From NCBI GenBank assembly GCA_029931535.1, contig JAQPZY010001695.1, positions 2,856,501 to 2,920,500 of the forward strand: a stretch of 64,000 nt of DNA, given 5' to 3'. Position numbers and translations under genes: made by a program. The notes beneath the pieces are model-generated. The model saw only the letters and a list, made by a program, of their open reading frames with translations. It was not told the DNA's origin and searched no databases. This DNA comes from Margaritifera margaritifera (taxonomy: Eukaryota; Mollusca; Bivalvia; Unionida; Margaritiferidae). This document shows positions 35,461-47,766 of the stretch, piece by piece. Numbering within the stretch: the stretch's first letter is position 1; each line of letters opens with the position of its first letter.

Positions 35461-36194
35461 ACAAATCCCCCAAACTGTACCGATACAAAAATTGGGAGGT
35501 ACATACTTTCACAGATTAATATTTTGTTACAAAAATGAACTGTACAAGTCGTTTTGAAGCTTGACAAGTACTTAAAAGAAGTCACCTGTCCATGGAACAA
35601 GTACAGTACTTTGAAATAGAAAAATAAAACCCTGTATGCTCCACCTTTTGGCAGGCGTATTAAAATTAAGCTCTGAAATTCTACAGTACTTTATCAAATA
35701 AAAAAAAGTCTTGATAAAAACAAGAATCTCCAAGGTAATGAAGAAATACTTAAATGCTGTGATGGTGATCCCTATTTCTAAGTTATGTAGATGCAATGAT
35801 GAATATGAAATTTATCCTACATACTTGAATTTAGCACAGTTTAAAAGAAAGCAAGAAGGAAAATTAAATATCTAACATTACATAAATGATGACAGCATAA
35901 ATTAATCATAATATGAAAGATGATTATGAAATTTTACAATAAATTACTGGCAAATATTGAAAATATAAGCAGTGTTTGCCACTTCAAAAATAATTAGCTA
36001 TATAATTAAAGATAATTCAAATGATCAAGGCTGGCTTTTCCTGAGGCACCAGCTAAGTTGGAGATAAGTGTGCAATGAAGGCCATACTGATAGTCACAGA
36101 CTGTCACTATGGTGTCAAATAGAAACTTTGACTTCTGCAATGTGCAATGTTTTCTTTTTTATTCATTATATGTTTGTCATTCTTGCCAAAATAT
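35461..36194. other. Non-coding, probably intron
   Basis: No gene or repeat recognised. Confidence 0.4.
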
Positions 36195-36775
36195 GTTGAA
36201 TGAAACCTCCACAAACATCAAACCCACCATTGGAGAGTGGCATTCCTCGTATAAAACAAATCTAAGAGATGAGGTGGTATTCTGCCGATTGTGTATCGGA
36301 CATACATACCTGACTCATGCATACCTCCTGAAGGATGAACCTTGACCAGAGTGCATACCATGCCAGTGGAACACTTCTTGTCGAGTGTGTAGGCTTCCCC
36401 TCTGCGAGATGTTAGGTATTTTAACTTGAACTGCATGAAGAAACTGTAAGATGATGTACCACTGGAGAAAATGTTGGACTTTTTCAGGGAATGCAGTTTA
36501 TATAACAAATTTTGACCAAACATGTATGTTTTTAAGATTTTACATGTGTTATTTTTATGTTTAATTTTATATACATTTAACAAAATTTTAACATTTTTAC
36601 TGTTATATTTTGTCTTCTTGTACTTCATGGTTACATTTACTTGCAAGGGTTTATCTTGCTAAATTTGTGTGCAATTCAATTTTACATCTTTTAAACTTTA
36701 CATTAAGTTTGCACCATATAGCCCCTATTGTGCTGATGTGCCATAAAATGCAACCTACCTACCTACATACATGAT
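36195..36775 (+). pseudogene. Second copy of the same non-LTR 3' end, opposite strand
   Basis: The plus strand reads TNIKPTIGEWHSSYKTNLRD then EVVFCRLCIGHTYLTHAYLL, the segment following RNase H in these elements; it then decays (stop after KDEP). The 3' part shares GTGTGCAATTCAATTTTACA and GTGCCATAAAAT with the minus copy at 34531-35460 and ends CTACCTACCTACATACATG. The two copies lie tail-out in opposite directions. Confidence 0.75.
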
Positions 36776-37030
36776 CATTATTATTTTTTTTAGTCCAGGT
36801 GTAAAAAAAAAAATTTCTAATAATCTATCACTAGGCAAAACAGAAAGACCTGTTTACCTACATACATGATCATTATTATTTGTTTAGTCCAGGTGTAAAA
36901 AAAAAAAAAATTCTAATGATCTATCACTAGGCAAAACAAAAAGACCTGTTTACCTACATACATGATCATTATTATTTTTTTAGTCCAGGTGTAAAAAAAA
37001 AAATTTCTAATGATAGGCAAATTAGGCAAA
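36760..37030 (+). repeat. About 95-bp unit, three copies, starting at the non-LTR tail
   Basis: Units begin ACCTACATACATGATCATTA, contain TTTAGTCCAGGTGTAAAAAA and end CACTAGGCAAAACAAAAAGA CCTGTTT. The CTACATACATG start is the 3' tail of the non-LTR copy just upstream. The third unit is cut short by a small deletion. Confidence 0.9.
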
Positions 37031-37750
37031 ACAAAAAGATCAACCTGCAAAAGGATGTTCTGATGGTATTAGATGTTCATTTTTTAAATAGAAAATGCTT
37101 TTATCACTGATCAAACAAACTTCTGTCAGCTATATCAAACACTTTCTCCACAGCAGGAACCAAGGATTAACAACAGCTGCAGAAAATTTTCAGCTCAATT
37201 AAAATGCAGAAGGGGCACCTATGAAGTCTCTAGCATTTGAAGATCAAATGCCAACATGTTCAATTCCCCCACTTACTCAAACTAAGTAGCTTAATATCAA
37301 GTGTTTCTCATTAATTACTATTAATTCATGCTCTATTCCCATTCTCCCCAAGGAGCCTCTTCTTAGGCTGGACCAATCAGATCATGAGATATTCATGGCA
37401 AACCAATGCTTGTGAGGGGAAAGTATATTTTTTCTTGAATTTGCAAAGTGCAGATAATTAAGCTCTCCTGGTACTACCCTATATATCCATATTTCTTCCC
37501 CTCTAATCTTGTAGCAGGTTTTTCTTCTACCGTCATATATATATGCTCTAGAGCAGTGGGTTCCTAGCGTCAAGTTGCGACCCAAATCAGGGTCACGGGG
37601 GGTAGGTGGGGGTGGGGTGTGTGGGTGGTACTTAGTGTGGTCGCAAAGGGTGATCAGAACAAAATTTTCTTTAGCTTTTTTTAGCTTGTGTGCTCCCACA
37701 TATTCTTAACTCTAAATATGAAAATGTTAATATCAAACCAATTTAAGAAA
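37031..37750. other. Non-coding, with a possible hAT-like end
   Basis: At 37554-37620, CAGTGGGTTCCTAGCG followed by GCGACCCAAATCAGGGTCAC resembles hAT-type miniature elements (CAGTGGTT...GCGACCC) and the GTGTGGTCGCAAAGGGTGAT after it is similar in style; no target duplication was found. No gene recognised. Confidence 0.4.
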
Positions 37751-37754
37751 GGTG

Positions 37755-38640
37755 AGCTCAAAGAAACAAGAAGTCCAAGTGGGCCTGAGATCATTCACCT
37801 AGCTGACATCTGCCTACAAAGCCAAATGCAAGAGAAATTGGACAAGAAATCTGGGTCAGTTGGATGCTTTCTGCAGAAATTTCTTCAAATGCTGTTGACT
37901 GCATTATGTTATGAAAACAATTGTCCGAAGGTTTCTCAACTTTTAATATCTTCATCTATATATGTCACATCAGAATCATTTGTCCAATATTGAATGGACT
38001 CAATACCAGGATGCTTTCTGTTAAAGTTGGTAAAAATTCTGTTCAGCTGTTAGATAAAGTTGTTTTTACGTTTTTCTATTTCTAGTAATGGTGGCCATAT
38101 TTGATATCAGATTGGAATCATTTGTATGGATTTGAAAGGCTTTCAAATTAGGATGCTTTCTGTCAAATTTGGTCAAATTCTGTTGAGTGGTTTTAAAAAA
38201 GCTTTCTCTACTTTTAGTAACAGCAGCCATACTTTAGAAATGGTGGTCATATTTGATGGCAAAACTGCATCATCTATACAAGCTTATAAGGCCTTCATGT
38301 CAGAATGCTTTTTGTAAAATCAAGTCAAATTCTGCTGAGCAGTGTTTGTGAAGTCTTTTAAAGTTGTTTTCTATTTTTAGTAGCAGCAGCCATATTTGAT
38401 GGTGATCAGTATCATATGTAGAAATTGAAAAACCTCTATACCTGGATGCTTTCTGTAAAATTTGGTCAAATTCTGGGAAGAGATTTTTTTAATAAATCAT
38501 TTAAAGTTTTTTTTTCTATTTTCAGTAATGGCTGTCATATTTTATAACTGATTGGCATCATTTGTAAAAAGCTGAAAGACCTTCATGCCAGGATGTTGCC
38601 TTCCAAGTCTGGTTGAAATAACATATGCTCACTTGACCAG
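37755..38640 (+). repeat. Family D array, about 135-bp units
   Basis: About six diverged units with GCAGCCATATTTGATGGCAG, ATCATTTGTA, TTGAAAGGCCTTCATGCCAG, GATGCTTTCTGTCAAATTTG and GTCAAATTCTGTTGAGTG. A lead-in segment (TCACCTAGCTGACATCTG...GGATGCTTTCTGCAGAAATT) is shared with the start of the copy at 48190. Confidence 0.88.
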
Positions 38641-40411
38641 TTAACTAAAAACTAGAGCTACTTCCATGGTTTTAAATATATAATAAGTCTTCCTACTACC
38701 AATGCATGTACAAAGTTTAGTCCAAAATTATTAAAAATGTAATTTTAATTGAATTTTTATATATTGTTCACTGATCCTCCCCCAGGGACTCCAGGAGAGA
38801 AGCCCAAAAATTAAACCCCTCACAGATGGTCACACATGAGCAACATATGTACACTGCTCCCCCATTTTAGTGCAACCTGATAACTCACGAACCTGTTTAT
38901 AGCACCGAGGCAAGTATGGATTCCTTTTTTTTTTTTTTTAATGGAAAGGTCAAAAAATATTCTCCCATTTGCTTAATATTTCAAAATTGCAATAACAATT
39001 GCTAAATGAGAGCTCAATATATTGCTCATTTTATAGTGAAAAACAACAGTTAATGCACATTAATCTGGAATTAACTTCATGAAATTTGCAAATATTAGTA
39101 AGAAATCGTACATTCTTTAAGATTGTCTTCAACATAAATATTTTCTTAATAAATAAAATGGTACAACAAAATATTGATCAATGAATGCATGTATGTTGGG
39201 AAATGCCCACTGTTGGCAACACTATAAGAGAAATAAATACCAATTAAAGGAGTCTTGTCAAGTGAAATTCACATTTCATTTTATGCTTTAATTCTGTTTC
39301 ATTGTAATCATTATAAATGTGATATGTCGTCTTCTATTCAAAGTGAAAAGAGTCAACTGACTGTCATAATGATGCCCCCAAGAACGTCTGTGAGAATCTA
39401 ATAACCATTTAAAACTTAATGGTTCTTTGCAACAGTAACACAAGACAATTAACAGATTAATTTGTCTCCAGCTGATTATAATACATGAAAGGTGCAAACA
39501 TCAGTGACATCCATGTGCAGAGTCAGCCTAATTTCTTGTTAAAATCACACACCATAGACAACTCTAAAATATTTCCCGACTGTTCTTCCTAATTTGCAGT
39601 GATACATTCGAAAATAAATTTGCAAGTTCTAATAAACTCAAAAATTTTCATCTTTTCTCTTTCTTTTTTGTTAGATTATGGATGCAGTGTTCTGGGACTA
39701 TGAAACTGCCATGTGCTGACTGTTTATATTACACCAAACAATATATGGTTGTACAAAACCATGTGCTATTGATGAATTTACATTTAAAGTCATTATCTAG
39801 GAATTAACCAGTGCAAACATATCATTGGATTTGTCTCTGGCAGTTTATGTGTAATTACAGTGATGAAGCTTTAGCTTGTCAGTGTTTGCATACAATGGAT
39901 ACAAGTGTTCTAACCTTAAAAGGGAAGCAACTCCAATTTTACTGATACACTAATTTGTGAGCACTGCATGTCAACTTGATCTATATTAAAAACTATGTGA
40001 TCAATTATTGATTTTTTAATTTACTTTTTCAGATCTAATATCCAAAACTACTTAAGTACATTTGATGAATATTTGTGTAGGACAATGGAGATTATAATTC
40101 TCATGTATCAACGAAAGTTGTTAGCATCCCACCTCACCTCACCCCAAGCCTTTCCCCCAAATGTTAGCATAAATTTTAAGCCTCTCCCACTATTTCACGC
40201 CCTCCCCTATGCCATGGCTGATGCTTATGGACCCTGTGGTTTGGAAGTTATCAAAGGAGAGGTGTACCAAGTTTGGTGAATTTCCATCCAGCAGTTTAGG
40301 GACATATGTGCTTATGGACAGACAGATGGATGAACAGACAAATGGAGGAGAATATTAAAAGATCTCCCTGCTTTACCATCTGGTTAAAAATGTAGGAAAA
40401 AAACAATAAAC
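38641..40411. other. Non-coding, probably intron
   Basis: A T tract at 38924-38939. From 40225 to 40395 there is a decayed GGACAGACAGATGGATGAAC tail, suggesting the 3' end of another family A/B-type element. No gene recognised. Confidence 0.45.
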
Positions 40412-40628
40412 ACCATTTATACTCACTTATAACTTGAGTCTGACTGCAAACAAAATAAGCCCTGATCTGCCATTGCATAATGCACCAGCAGATCAGGGTC
40501 TAGGTTTGTTCTACTGATTGCTCCTAACAAAATGCATAGACCAAGATCTGCCAGCAAATTAAGTGACAGCGGATCTGGGTCTGTGCAGTTTGCAGTTGGT
40601 CTCTACTTATAAGTGAGTATGTACGGTA
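40412..40628 (+). mobile_element. 221-bp miniature element, copy 12
   Basis: H1 first, spacer CTGATTGCTCCTAAC (subfamily 1). Left end eroded (CCATTTATACTCAC), right end AGTATGTACGGTA. H1 lost four bases on its right arm (GGGTCTAGGTTTG). Confidence 0.88.
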
Positions 40629-40954
40629 CCAACTTGCAGCACCATACAAGACACAATCTCACAAAATATTACCTCCCCTTCCATATGATAACTCCCAGAC
40701 TCAGTCTGTAAATGAATCACTAACAATATTTTGGGCTTGTACTATTTATTCTCTTGTCCAGGATTTGCTCCATACTAACATTTCCCACAGCAATTGGCCA
40801 ATACCAATTAAATTGGTGCCTGCTGATATGGCAGCTAATGCCTCAGTAATAAGTGCAGGCACTGGTTCTAATTAGGCAGGTTGAATAACCTCTTAGAACT
40901 TATCTCAAGACTGGTGGCAGACACTCAAGACATGCTTACCATCACATTGTAAGT

Positions 40955-41075
40955 TACCATATCTGCTCATGTGAACAAGCACCCAACTGCAAAAAAATCA
41001 GACCTATACATTTTGTTACATTATTGTGCTGACAGATATGGGTCCATGCTGTTTCCTATAAAGTGAGCATTATAA
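40955..41075 (+). mobile_element. 221-bp miniature element, degenerate remnant
   Basis: TTACCATATCTGCTCATGTG, then CCCAACTGC, a decayed hairpin (CAGATATGGGTCCATGCTGT) and TAAAGTGAGCATTATA. Roughly half an element, strongly diverged, so an older insertion than its neighbours. Confidence 0.6.
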
Positions 41076-41190
41076 ACATGTAACTACAGTACAACTTTTC
41101 TTATAACAGAATGGTTTAACGCATTTGCTTTGGATCTTCAATAAAACTGGGTTTGAACTCCTATGCTTTAATATCCAAAGGTAAGAAAAC

Positions 41191-41411
41191 CAATTCATTT
41201 ACTCACGTATAAGCCGATACCAACTGCAAACTGCATAGACCCAGATCTGCCATCGCATAATGCGCCAGCAGATCGGGGTCTATGCAGTTTGTAAGGACTA
41301 ATCAGTAGAACAAACAACACAGACCCTGATCTGCCAGCGCATTATGTGATGGAAAATCAGGGTCTATGTTGTTTGCATCTGGACCTGGATTATACGCAAG
41401 CATATATGGTA
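41191..41411 (-). mobile_element. 221-bp miniature element, copy 13, adjoining a tandem array
   Basis: H2 first, spacer GGACTAATCAGTAG (subfamily 2, reversed). The left end is eroded (CAATTCATTTACTCAC) and the right end AGCATATATGGTA runs straight into the 55-bp array, whose unit contains the same CATACGGTA motif. 221 bp. Confidence 0.9.
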
Positions 41412-41845
41412 TCACTATCCTAATACATACATAATATTTATTCATCTATTAATACTCCATACGGTATCACTATCCTAATACATACATAATATTTATTCAT
41501 CTATTAATACTCCATACGGTATCACTATCATAATACATACATAATATTTATTCATCTATTAATACTCCATACGGTATCACTATCCTAATACATACATAAT
41601 ATTTATTCATCTATTAATACTCCATACGGTATCACTATCCTAATACATACATAATATTTATTCATCAATTAATACTCCATACGGTATCACTATCCTAATA
41701 CATACATAATATTTATTTATCTATTAATACTCCATACGGTATCACTATCCTAATACATACATAATATTTATTCATCTATTAATACTCCATACGGTATCAC
41801 TATCCTAATACATACATAATATTTATTCATCTATTAATACTCCAC
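41401..41845 (+). repeat. 55-bp satellite array, about eight units, seeded at an element end
   Basis: Unit: TATCACTATCCTAATACATA, CATAATATTTATTCATCTAT, TAATACTCCATACGG. Units are nearly identical (three or four substitutions in eight units), so the array is young. Each unit junction CCATACGGTATCAC copies the right end of the miniature element (ATATGGTATCAC) plus its flank. Confidence 0.95.
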
Positions 41846-42213
41846 ATACTTTACTAAAGGTATCAGCCATATTGTGATATTTTCATAGTCTGTTCATCTG
41901 TCTGTTCATTACTGTATGTCAATCCAGACATCCAACTATCCCTAACTTTATCTCCTAACCTGTTGGATGGGTAAGTCACCTACCTCCAAAAATTACTTGT
42001 TCATTAGGGGTGGTTGGATATCATCAATGAATCGCAATATTTTCTGGCAATAGTGAATTGCAATACATATTCACACTATTCAAACAGGTCGACAGCAGAA
42101 TGAAAGAGGAACTAAATGATATAAACTCTCAGAAATGAAAATCTTCGTCTTTCTATCCCTTCAAATGAAACAAACTGTCAGTCTCCATATACAGTACCGA
42201 CATGTACTGTATG
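41846..42213. other. Non-coding, probably intron
   Basis: No gene or repeat recognised. Confidence 0.4.
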
Positions 42214-42440
42214 TACTGTATATACTGACATATAAGCCGATACCAACTGCTAACTGCATAGACCCAGATCTGCCATCAGATATTGCACCAACAGATCTGG
42301 GTCTATACAGTTTGTTAGGACTAATCAGTAGAACAAATAACATAGACCCTGATCCACCGGCGCATTATACGACAGCAGATAAGGGTCTATGTTATTTGCA
42401 TTTGGACCCAGCTCATACGCAAGTACCAGTATATACGGTA
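42214..42440 (-). mobile_element. 221-bp miniature element, copy 14
   Basis: H2 first, spacer GGACTAATCAGTAG (subfamily 2, reversed). Left end TACTGTATATACTGAC; right end CAGTATATACGGTA with a 6-bp insertion (ACCAGT) giving 227 bp. Confidence 0.9.
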
Positions 42441-42725
42441 ACTAACTGCTACACTCCACACTACAAAGAATTTTAGTCCATCACAAGTTAGTAACTGTTA
42501 ATGCTCTTGAGGTTTCAAGATTTTTTCTCCCTACAAATAATACCATATGTACGTTCTGATTTGTTCTGATAAATAGTTTTCTCCACCTGTTCATTGTTTG
42601 AATTTGCATGCTTATGCAATAGATTTATTATTAATCTCACTCATCTAAAAGTGTTTTTTAAACATCTTTGTGAACCTGAACAATGTTTAGTGAAACTATT
42701 AAAAAAAATACAGAAAGAAAAGTAA

Positions 42726-44232
42726 CAAGAGTCCCTTGAAGGGACTGATGCTCTGCTGGGCGAATAGAATTTCCAGGAATTCAAGATAAGACCATTTCTT
42801 TCTTTTAACTGTTGAGTGTTAAAACTATCTCTGATATTCTTTACCAATAACAAGATTTTTAAATTAGCTGCTATGGTACACATACTGATGCCAGCTTGGC
42901 ACCATTTTCATTTAGGACAAAGCAGACATCATTAGAATTCTTTTGGTGAAAACCCCATGTCATTATGATCATCCATTCTGGGGGAGTAGTGACAACAAGA
43001 ATTTTAAGACAGTTGTCATGGCAGCTATATTGGATGTACGACTGGCACCATTTTCATTTAGAACTTGGTGAAAAACCCGTCATAATGATCATATATTCAG
43101 GGGGAGTAGTGACAAGATTTTTATGAGTCATCATGGCAGTCATTTTCATTTAGGACCAACTAGGTATCATAAGAAGTCTATTGGTGAAAACCCTATGTTG
43201 ATATAGCCACCCATTTGGAGAGGAGTAGAGGTAGCATTGTTTTCAAGATGTGACTTTCCATTCAGGAGTAGCAATAACAATTTTTTCACGATGGCTCCTG
43301 TGGCGGCCATACTGGACGACAGATCCGCACCATTTGCATTTAAGACCAACTGGACATCATAAGAAGTCTTCTTGTGAAACCCCATATCAATATGACTTTC
43401 TGTTTAAGCAGAGTTGTGACAACAAGATTTCTAAGATGTCTGCCATGGTAGTCATAATGGATGTCAGATCAGCACCATTTTTATTTAGGACCAGGTAGAC
43501 ATAATAGGAAGTCTTTCAGTGAAAATCCTATGTTGATATGACAATTCATTCAAGAGGAGTGGCAATAACAAGATTTTCAAGATGGCTGCCATGACAGCCA
43601 TATTGGACTTCAGATCAGCAACAGTTTCATTAAGGACCAAACAGATATCATAAGAAGTCTTTCAGTGAAAACCCCAGGCCGATATGACCATCCATTCTGG
43701 AGGAGTGCCAATAACAAGATTTTCAAGACGGCTGCCATGGTGGTCATATTGTATGTCAGATCGGCGCCACTTTCATTTAGGACCAACTAGACATCATAAG
43801 AAGTCTTTTAGTGAAAACCCGAAGTTGATATGACCATCCATTCAAGAGGAGGGGCAATAAGATTTTCAAGATGGCTGCCATGGTGGCCATATTGGACTTC
43901 AGATCAGCATCAGTTTCATTAAGGACAAACTAGACATCATAAGAAGTCTTTTAGTGTAAACCCCATGTTGATATCACCATCCGTACATGAGCAGTGATAT
44001 GAAAATTTTCAAGATGGCCACTGTGGTGGCCAAATTGGATGTCTGAGCAGCACCAATTTCATTAATGGACCAACTAGATCAATGGATGAATGTTTGTGTA
44101 TAGTATCAAAGAAATCCTCCAAGTAGTTTAGGTAGAGTAGCGATAATAAACTTGTGCTAATGGATTGATGGACGACAGACAATAGACCCTCCCATAAGCT
44201 CTTCTGGTCTATGACCGGTAGAGCTAAAAATT
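42726..44232 (+). repeat. Family B element, most complete copy
   Basis: Head: ACAAGAGTCCCTTGAAGGGA CTGATGCTCT with an internal AGTCCCTTGAAGGGACT palindrome. Then CAGGAATTCAAGATAAGACC, eight or so core units of about 145 bp (AAGATGGCTGCCATGGTGGC, CATATTGGATGTCAGATC, CATTTAGGACCAACTAGACA, TCATAAGAAGTCTTTTAGTG), an AGTAGTTTAGGTAGAGTAGC segment and the terminal CCCATAAGCTCTTCTGGTCT ATGACCGGTAGAGC. Head palindrome, tandem core and tail hairpin suggest a mobile element of the pearl/Helentron-associated type; this is inference. Confidence 0.88.
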
Positions 44233-45419
44233 CTGTTTCAGTTCATTCTGGAAAGTTTGCCTATCCTACAATAGTTTTCTGCAATGATAGAATGTTTTGC
44301 AAACAAGGACTCACTTGTATATTTTACCAGAGCTATTGATAAGCAGTGTAACTAAAAATGCAAAAAGAAATATTTTAATGCATTCAAGTTACACAAAACA
44401 ATATAATTTTAAGCTTTTAGTTGAAAGTTGTTAGCATATTGCTCCTGCCGTAAGAAAAGTCCATGTTGTATGATGGCACATTCAATCAATATAAACTATA
44501 CTATTGGTTCAAGTTCTGTAGGTTCCATGCACACCTGAAATGATAGTACTTGATCCTTGTGAGAACACTTGCTAAAACAGAACCATATAATCAAACACAC
44601 CCTGAATTAGACTTGGTCACTATACCATTTGATACATTCTGAATGGACTATTAATGTCCTGATGATTAAGATTCAGTCTGGTAGTGCAAGTTTGTGTTTT
44701 GCAATTTTCACAATGGTGAATCCGTTCCTCTAATTCCAGAACCCTGAATTCCTTAAACATTTTTGTACAAAACAATAATTATCAATAATAGTCCTCATGA
44801 ATTATCTGCATCTTTCTTTTCTCTTGATCTCAGCTACCACTTTTCATCTAATTACAGCCAAATCAACTGGTTTCTTGTTACTTACTGTTTTTACATTGAG
44901 AAACTACATTTTACGTACCAGTCTATCATATTGGTGTTCAAGTACTTTTGTCCCTGTGTCCACAAAGCAAACTCTTGTTCAAACTTTTACCTAAAACAAT
45001 TTGGAATTTCCAGAATTTTGTCAATATAATTCAGAATTGAATTTTAACTAAAAGTCTGTAATAATTCTGCAAAATGCGAAATAGCTGGCATCTGTGTTTT
45101 GATAAGTATTGTGATAAAACATGGATGGCGATACACAGCCCTTTTGTTCATGTAGTCGGTATGTGTTAGAGGGATATTATTTTGGTGATTCGATCACTGG
45201 GATAATGTCACTCAATCTGTCTGTTAATTATGTCTTCCCATATTAAATTGTTGATTTAAAAATTCACTAAACTTGTTTTTTGCTAATCATCTGCCAAAGG
45301 AGGTACTAATTTGGCTTCCTTCCCCAAGGGCTCTGAAAGGGAGTCAAAATGTCAAATATTCTAAACTTTCAAACGTTTTTTTTTTTACAAAACTTTACAC
45401 TGTGAATTCATTTTATGGG
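44233..45419. other. Non-coding, probably intron
   Basis: No gene or repeat recognised. An 88-codon open frame at 44763-45029 has no motif. Confidence 0.4.
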
Positions 45420-45641
45420 TTCCATCTATACTCACTTATAAGTCAAGTCCAACTGCAAACAACACAGACCTTGATCTGCCATCGCATAATGCACTAGCAG
45501 ATCAGGGTCTGTGTTGTTTGTTCTACTGATTACTTCTAACCAACTGCACTGACCCAGATCTGCCAGTGCATTATTTGATGGCAAATCTGGGTTGGTGCAG
45601 TTTGTAGTTGGACTAAAACTTATAAGCAAGTATATACAGTA
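45420..45641 (+). mobile_element. 221-bp miniature element, copy 15
   Basis: H1 first, spacer CTGATTACTTCTAAC (subfamily 1). Left end eroded (TTCCATCTATACTCAC), right end AAGTATATACAGTA. 222 bp. Confidence 0.88.
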
Positions 45642-46298
45642 TGAATTTTTGTGGTTTTGTGAAAAATCATATTTTCAATGGTACTTAAATTCCTTAACTG
45701 AGGAAAGGTCTTGTTGTCGCCATAGATGGATCACTGATCATTGCATCAACCAAAAAATCCGTGAAAAGTTGGTACCTCATGAAAAATAGTGGATTCAGAG
45801 TATGAAGTCAAGTATGCAGTCAAGGCAGCAAGACACATGATACACCATATATTTTAAGGATTTGAGGTTATAACTCCTAGTTATATATATTTGGTATGCA
45901 TTGAAAACTATCAATCTACCTGCCTGCCTGTATTCATGTCTGTCTGTACAGACATGTATATATAAGTATGAATGTAGGTTAATAGGATAGTATCTTGGAA
46001 CTGAGGTATATTTAAAATGGGATTTGAGGTCAATTTAAAATGGGATTTGAGATAAATTTTTACCACCTAAGGCCTACCACCTTCAAATCCCCAAATAACT
46101 TAAAAAGTTTACATTGTCTACAAGAATATGAATACAAAATAAAAGTGAGTCTGATATCACTCACCTGGGTAGTTAACACATGTCAGCTTGTGAATGCAAA
46201 TTCACACTTGTATTGAAACTGTAGAGGGTAAAGAAAAGCTAGGAGAACATAGTTGCTATATTGTCTATTAATGTTGGTGTCATTTACCTTCTTTTATA

Positions 46299-46332
<34 letters not shown>

Positions 46333-46605
46333 CCAATTTCTCAGCAAAAAAAGGACCAGTTACTTATACAACCAGCATTGTCCCCTGAATCTCGCCACAT
46401 GCTTCTGGGTACTAGGCCCGGATCCATAACTCAGAAACTGTTCCGAGTCCCACCCTTAAAGTGTATACACTTACTATACATTACAAGGGGAGTTAATCTG
46501 TACAGTCAGCATGGATTTCTGGGTCTGTCCTTACCCACCCCGCTTGGAGCCATACCCTTGAGTCACAATTTGGAAACCATTAAAATTGTCATGCAAGCAA
46601 GATGT
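45642..46605. other. Non-coding, probably intron
   Basis: A (TA)n run at about 46305-46330 and a short AAAATGGGATTTGAG duplication at 46013-46050. No gene recognised. Confidence 0.45.
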
Positions 46606-47195
46606 TGTGGCACAGTGGTTAAGGCAATGGATTTGTGACCAGAAGATTGCGGGTTCAATTCCAACTATCTGATCAGCTTGGATCCTCATTAATATCCATG
46701 GATCTCGCTCATAATCAAACTCATCTGAGATCTTGATAACACAAGTTTACATAACAAGTCTGATCAAAATCTGCTCAGAAATCCTATCCCAAGTGTACTC
46801 ATGCCCAGTCAATCAGATGCAAGACCACCTCATTACTATGTGTGGATGTTGCTCAAAACTGAACTCCTCCAAGATCTTGATGATACAATCCTACATACCA
46901 GGTCTAATCAAGATCTGATCAGAAATATGACCTCTAGAGTGTTCACAAACTCATCCAATCAGATGCAAGATCACCTCATTCATACTTGTAGATGTTACTC
47001 ATAACCAAACTCATCAAAGGTCTTGATGATATAAGCTTATATGCTAAATCTGATCAGAAATATGGCCTCTAGGGTGTTCACAAACCTAACCAATCAGATG
47101 CTAGATCACCTCATTAATATGCACGTGTCACTCATAATCAAACTTATTCGAGATCTTTATAAACTTACATACAAAGTCTGATAGAAATCTATAGG
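46606..47195 (+). mobile_element. tRNA-like head followed by family F units of about 110 bp
   Basis: GATGTTGTGGCACAGTGGTT AAGGC (A-box-like) and GCGGGTTCAATTCCAAC (B-box-like) form a tRNA-like head at 46608-46672. It is followed by four diverged units, each with ATCTTGATGATACAA, CATACCAGGTCTAATCAAGA, TCAGAAATATGACCTCTAGA, GTGTTCACAAAC and CAATCAGATGCAAGATCACC. An ordinary SINE would not carry a tandem body, so this may be a SINE joined to another repeat or a larger composite. Confidence 0.65.
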
Positions 47196-47255
47196 ATGAT
47201 GGATGCAGGGCCATACAATAAATGTACTTGGCCTTTGGCCATGAGAGGCTATGAG

Positions 47256-47452
47256 GTAGTTGCGGTGGCTCAGTTGGTAGAGTGTAAGACTTGCAATCCG
47301 AGGGTTGTGGGTTCAATACTTGCTCGGACCTGCAGGGTTGGCTGCCTCGGTGTGTCCTTGTAAAAGGCATGAGCTCCCATTTCCTCTGCATGATATAGCT
47401 CATAATGTGTTAAAAGTACCACTAAAACCAACAAAACAAAACAAAAAATAAT
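47256..47452 (+). mobile_element. tRNA-headed SINE type 1
   Basis: Head GTTGCGGTGGCTCAGTTGGT AGAG (A box) and GGTTGTGGGTTCAATACTTG (B box), followed by the body CTCGGTGTGTCCTTGTAAAA, CATGATATAGCTCATAATGT and AGTACCACTAAAACCAACAA, ending in a CAAAACAAAACAAAAA tail. Same family as 7495-7648 and 59047-59258. Not a functional tRNA gene: there is no CCA-side acceptor pairing and the sequence continues into the SINE body. Confidence 0.88.
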
Positions 47453-47766
47453 CTAGGGTGTAGACAGACAGATGGACATGCATATAGATGCCAAAGTGTC
47501 GAGCTGCTGCCAAAAAGGGCTTGATAACAAATAAGTCCTTCTCAAGAACTAAGTCCACCATTGGATTTCTAAAACCAATCAATTTATGTCACTTTGAGTC
47601 ATACAATTAGAGGACTTTACATATATGGATATAATTTTAACATGATACATTTATAGGAATGAAGAAATATGAAAAAATATTTCACCAATAATGAGATGAA
47701 AAAAGTCAAATGTTTCTATTTTAGAGAGAGAAAAAAAAACAAAACACATAACACTTCAAGACTTAC

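Noticed and set aside
42726..44232. SRF CArG boxes in family B (CCATATTGG)
   Set aside because: The motif has only five A/T bases between CC and GG, one short of the CArG consensus.
47256..47330. tRNA gene
   Set aside because: A-box and B-box are present, but the sequence continues into a SINE body shared with 7495 and 59047, and the acceptor stem does not pair. The same applies to the heads at 23215, 27216, 46608, 53335 and 59047.
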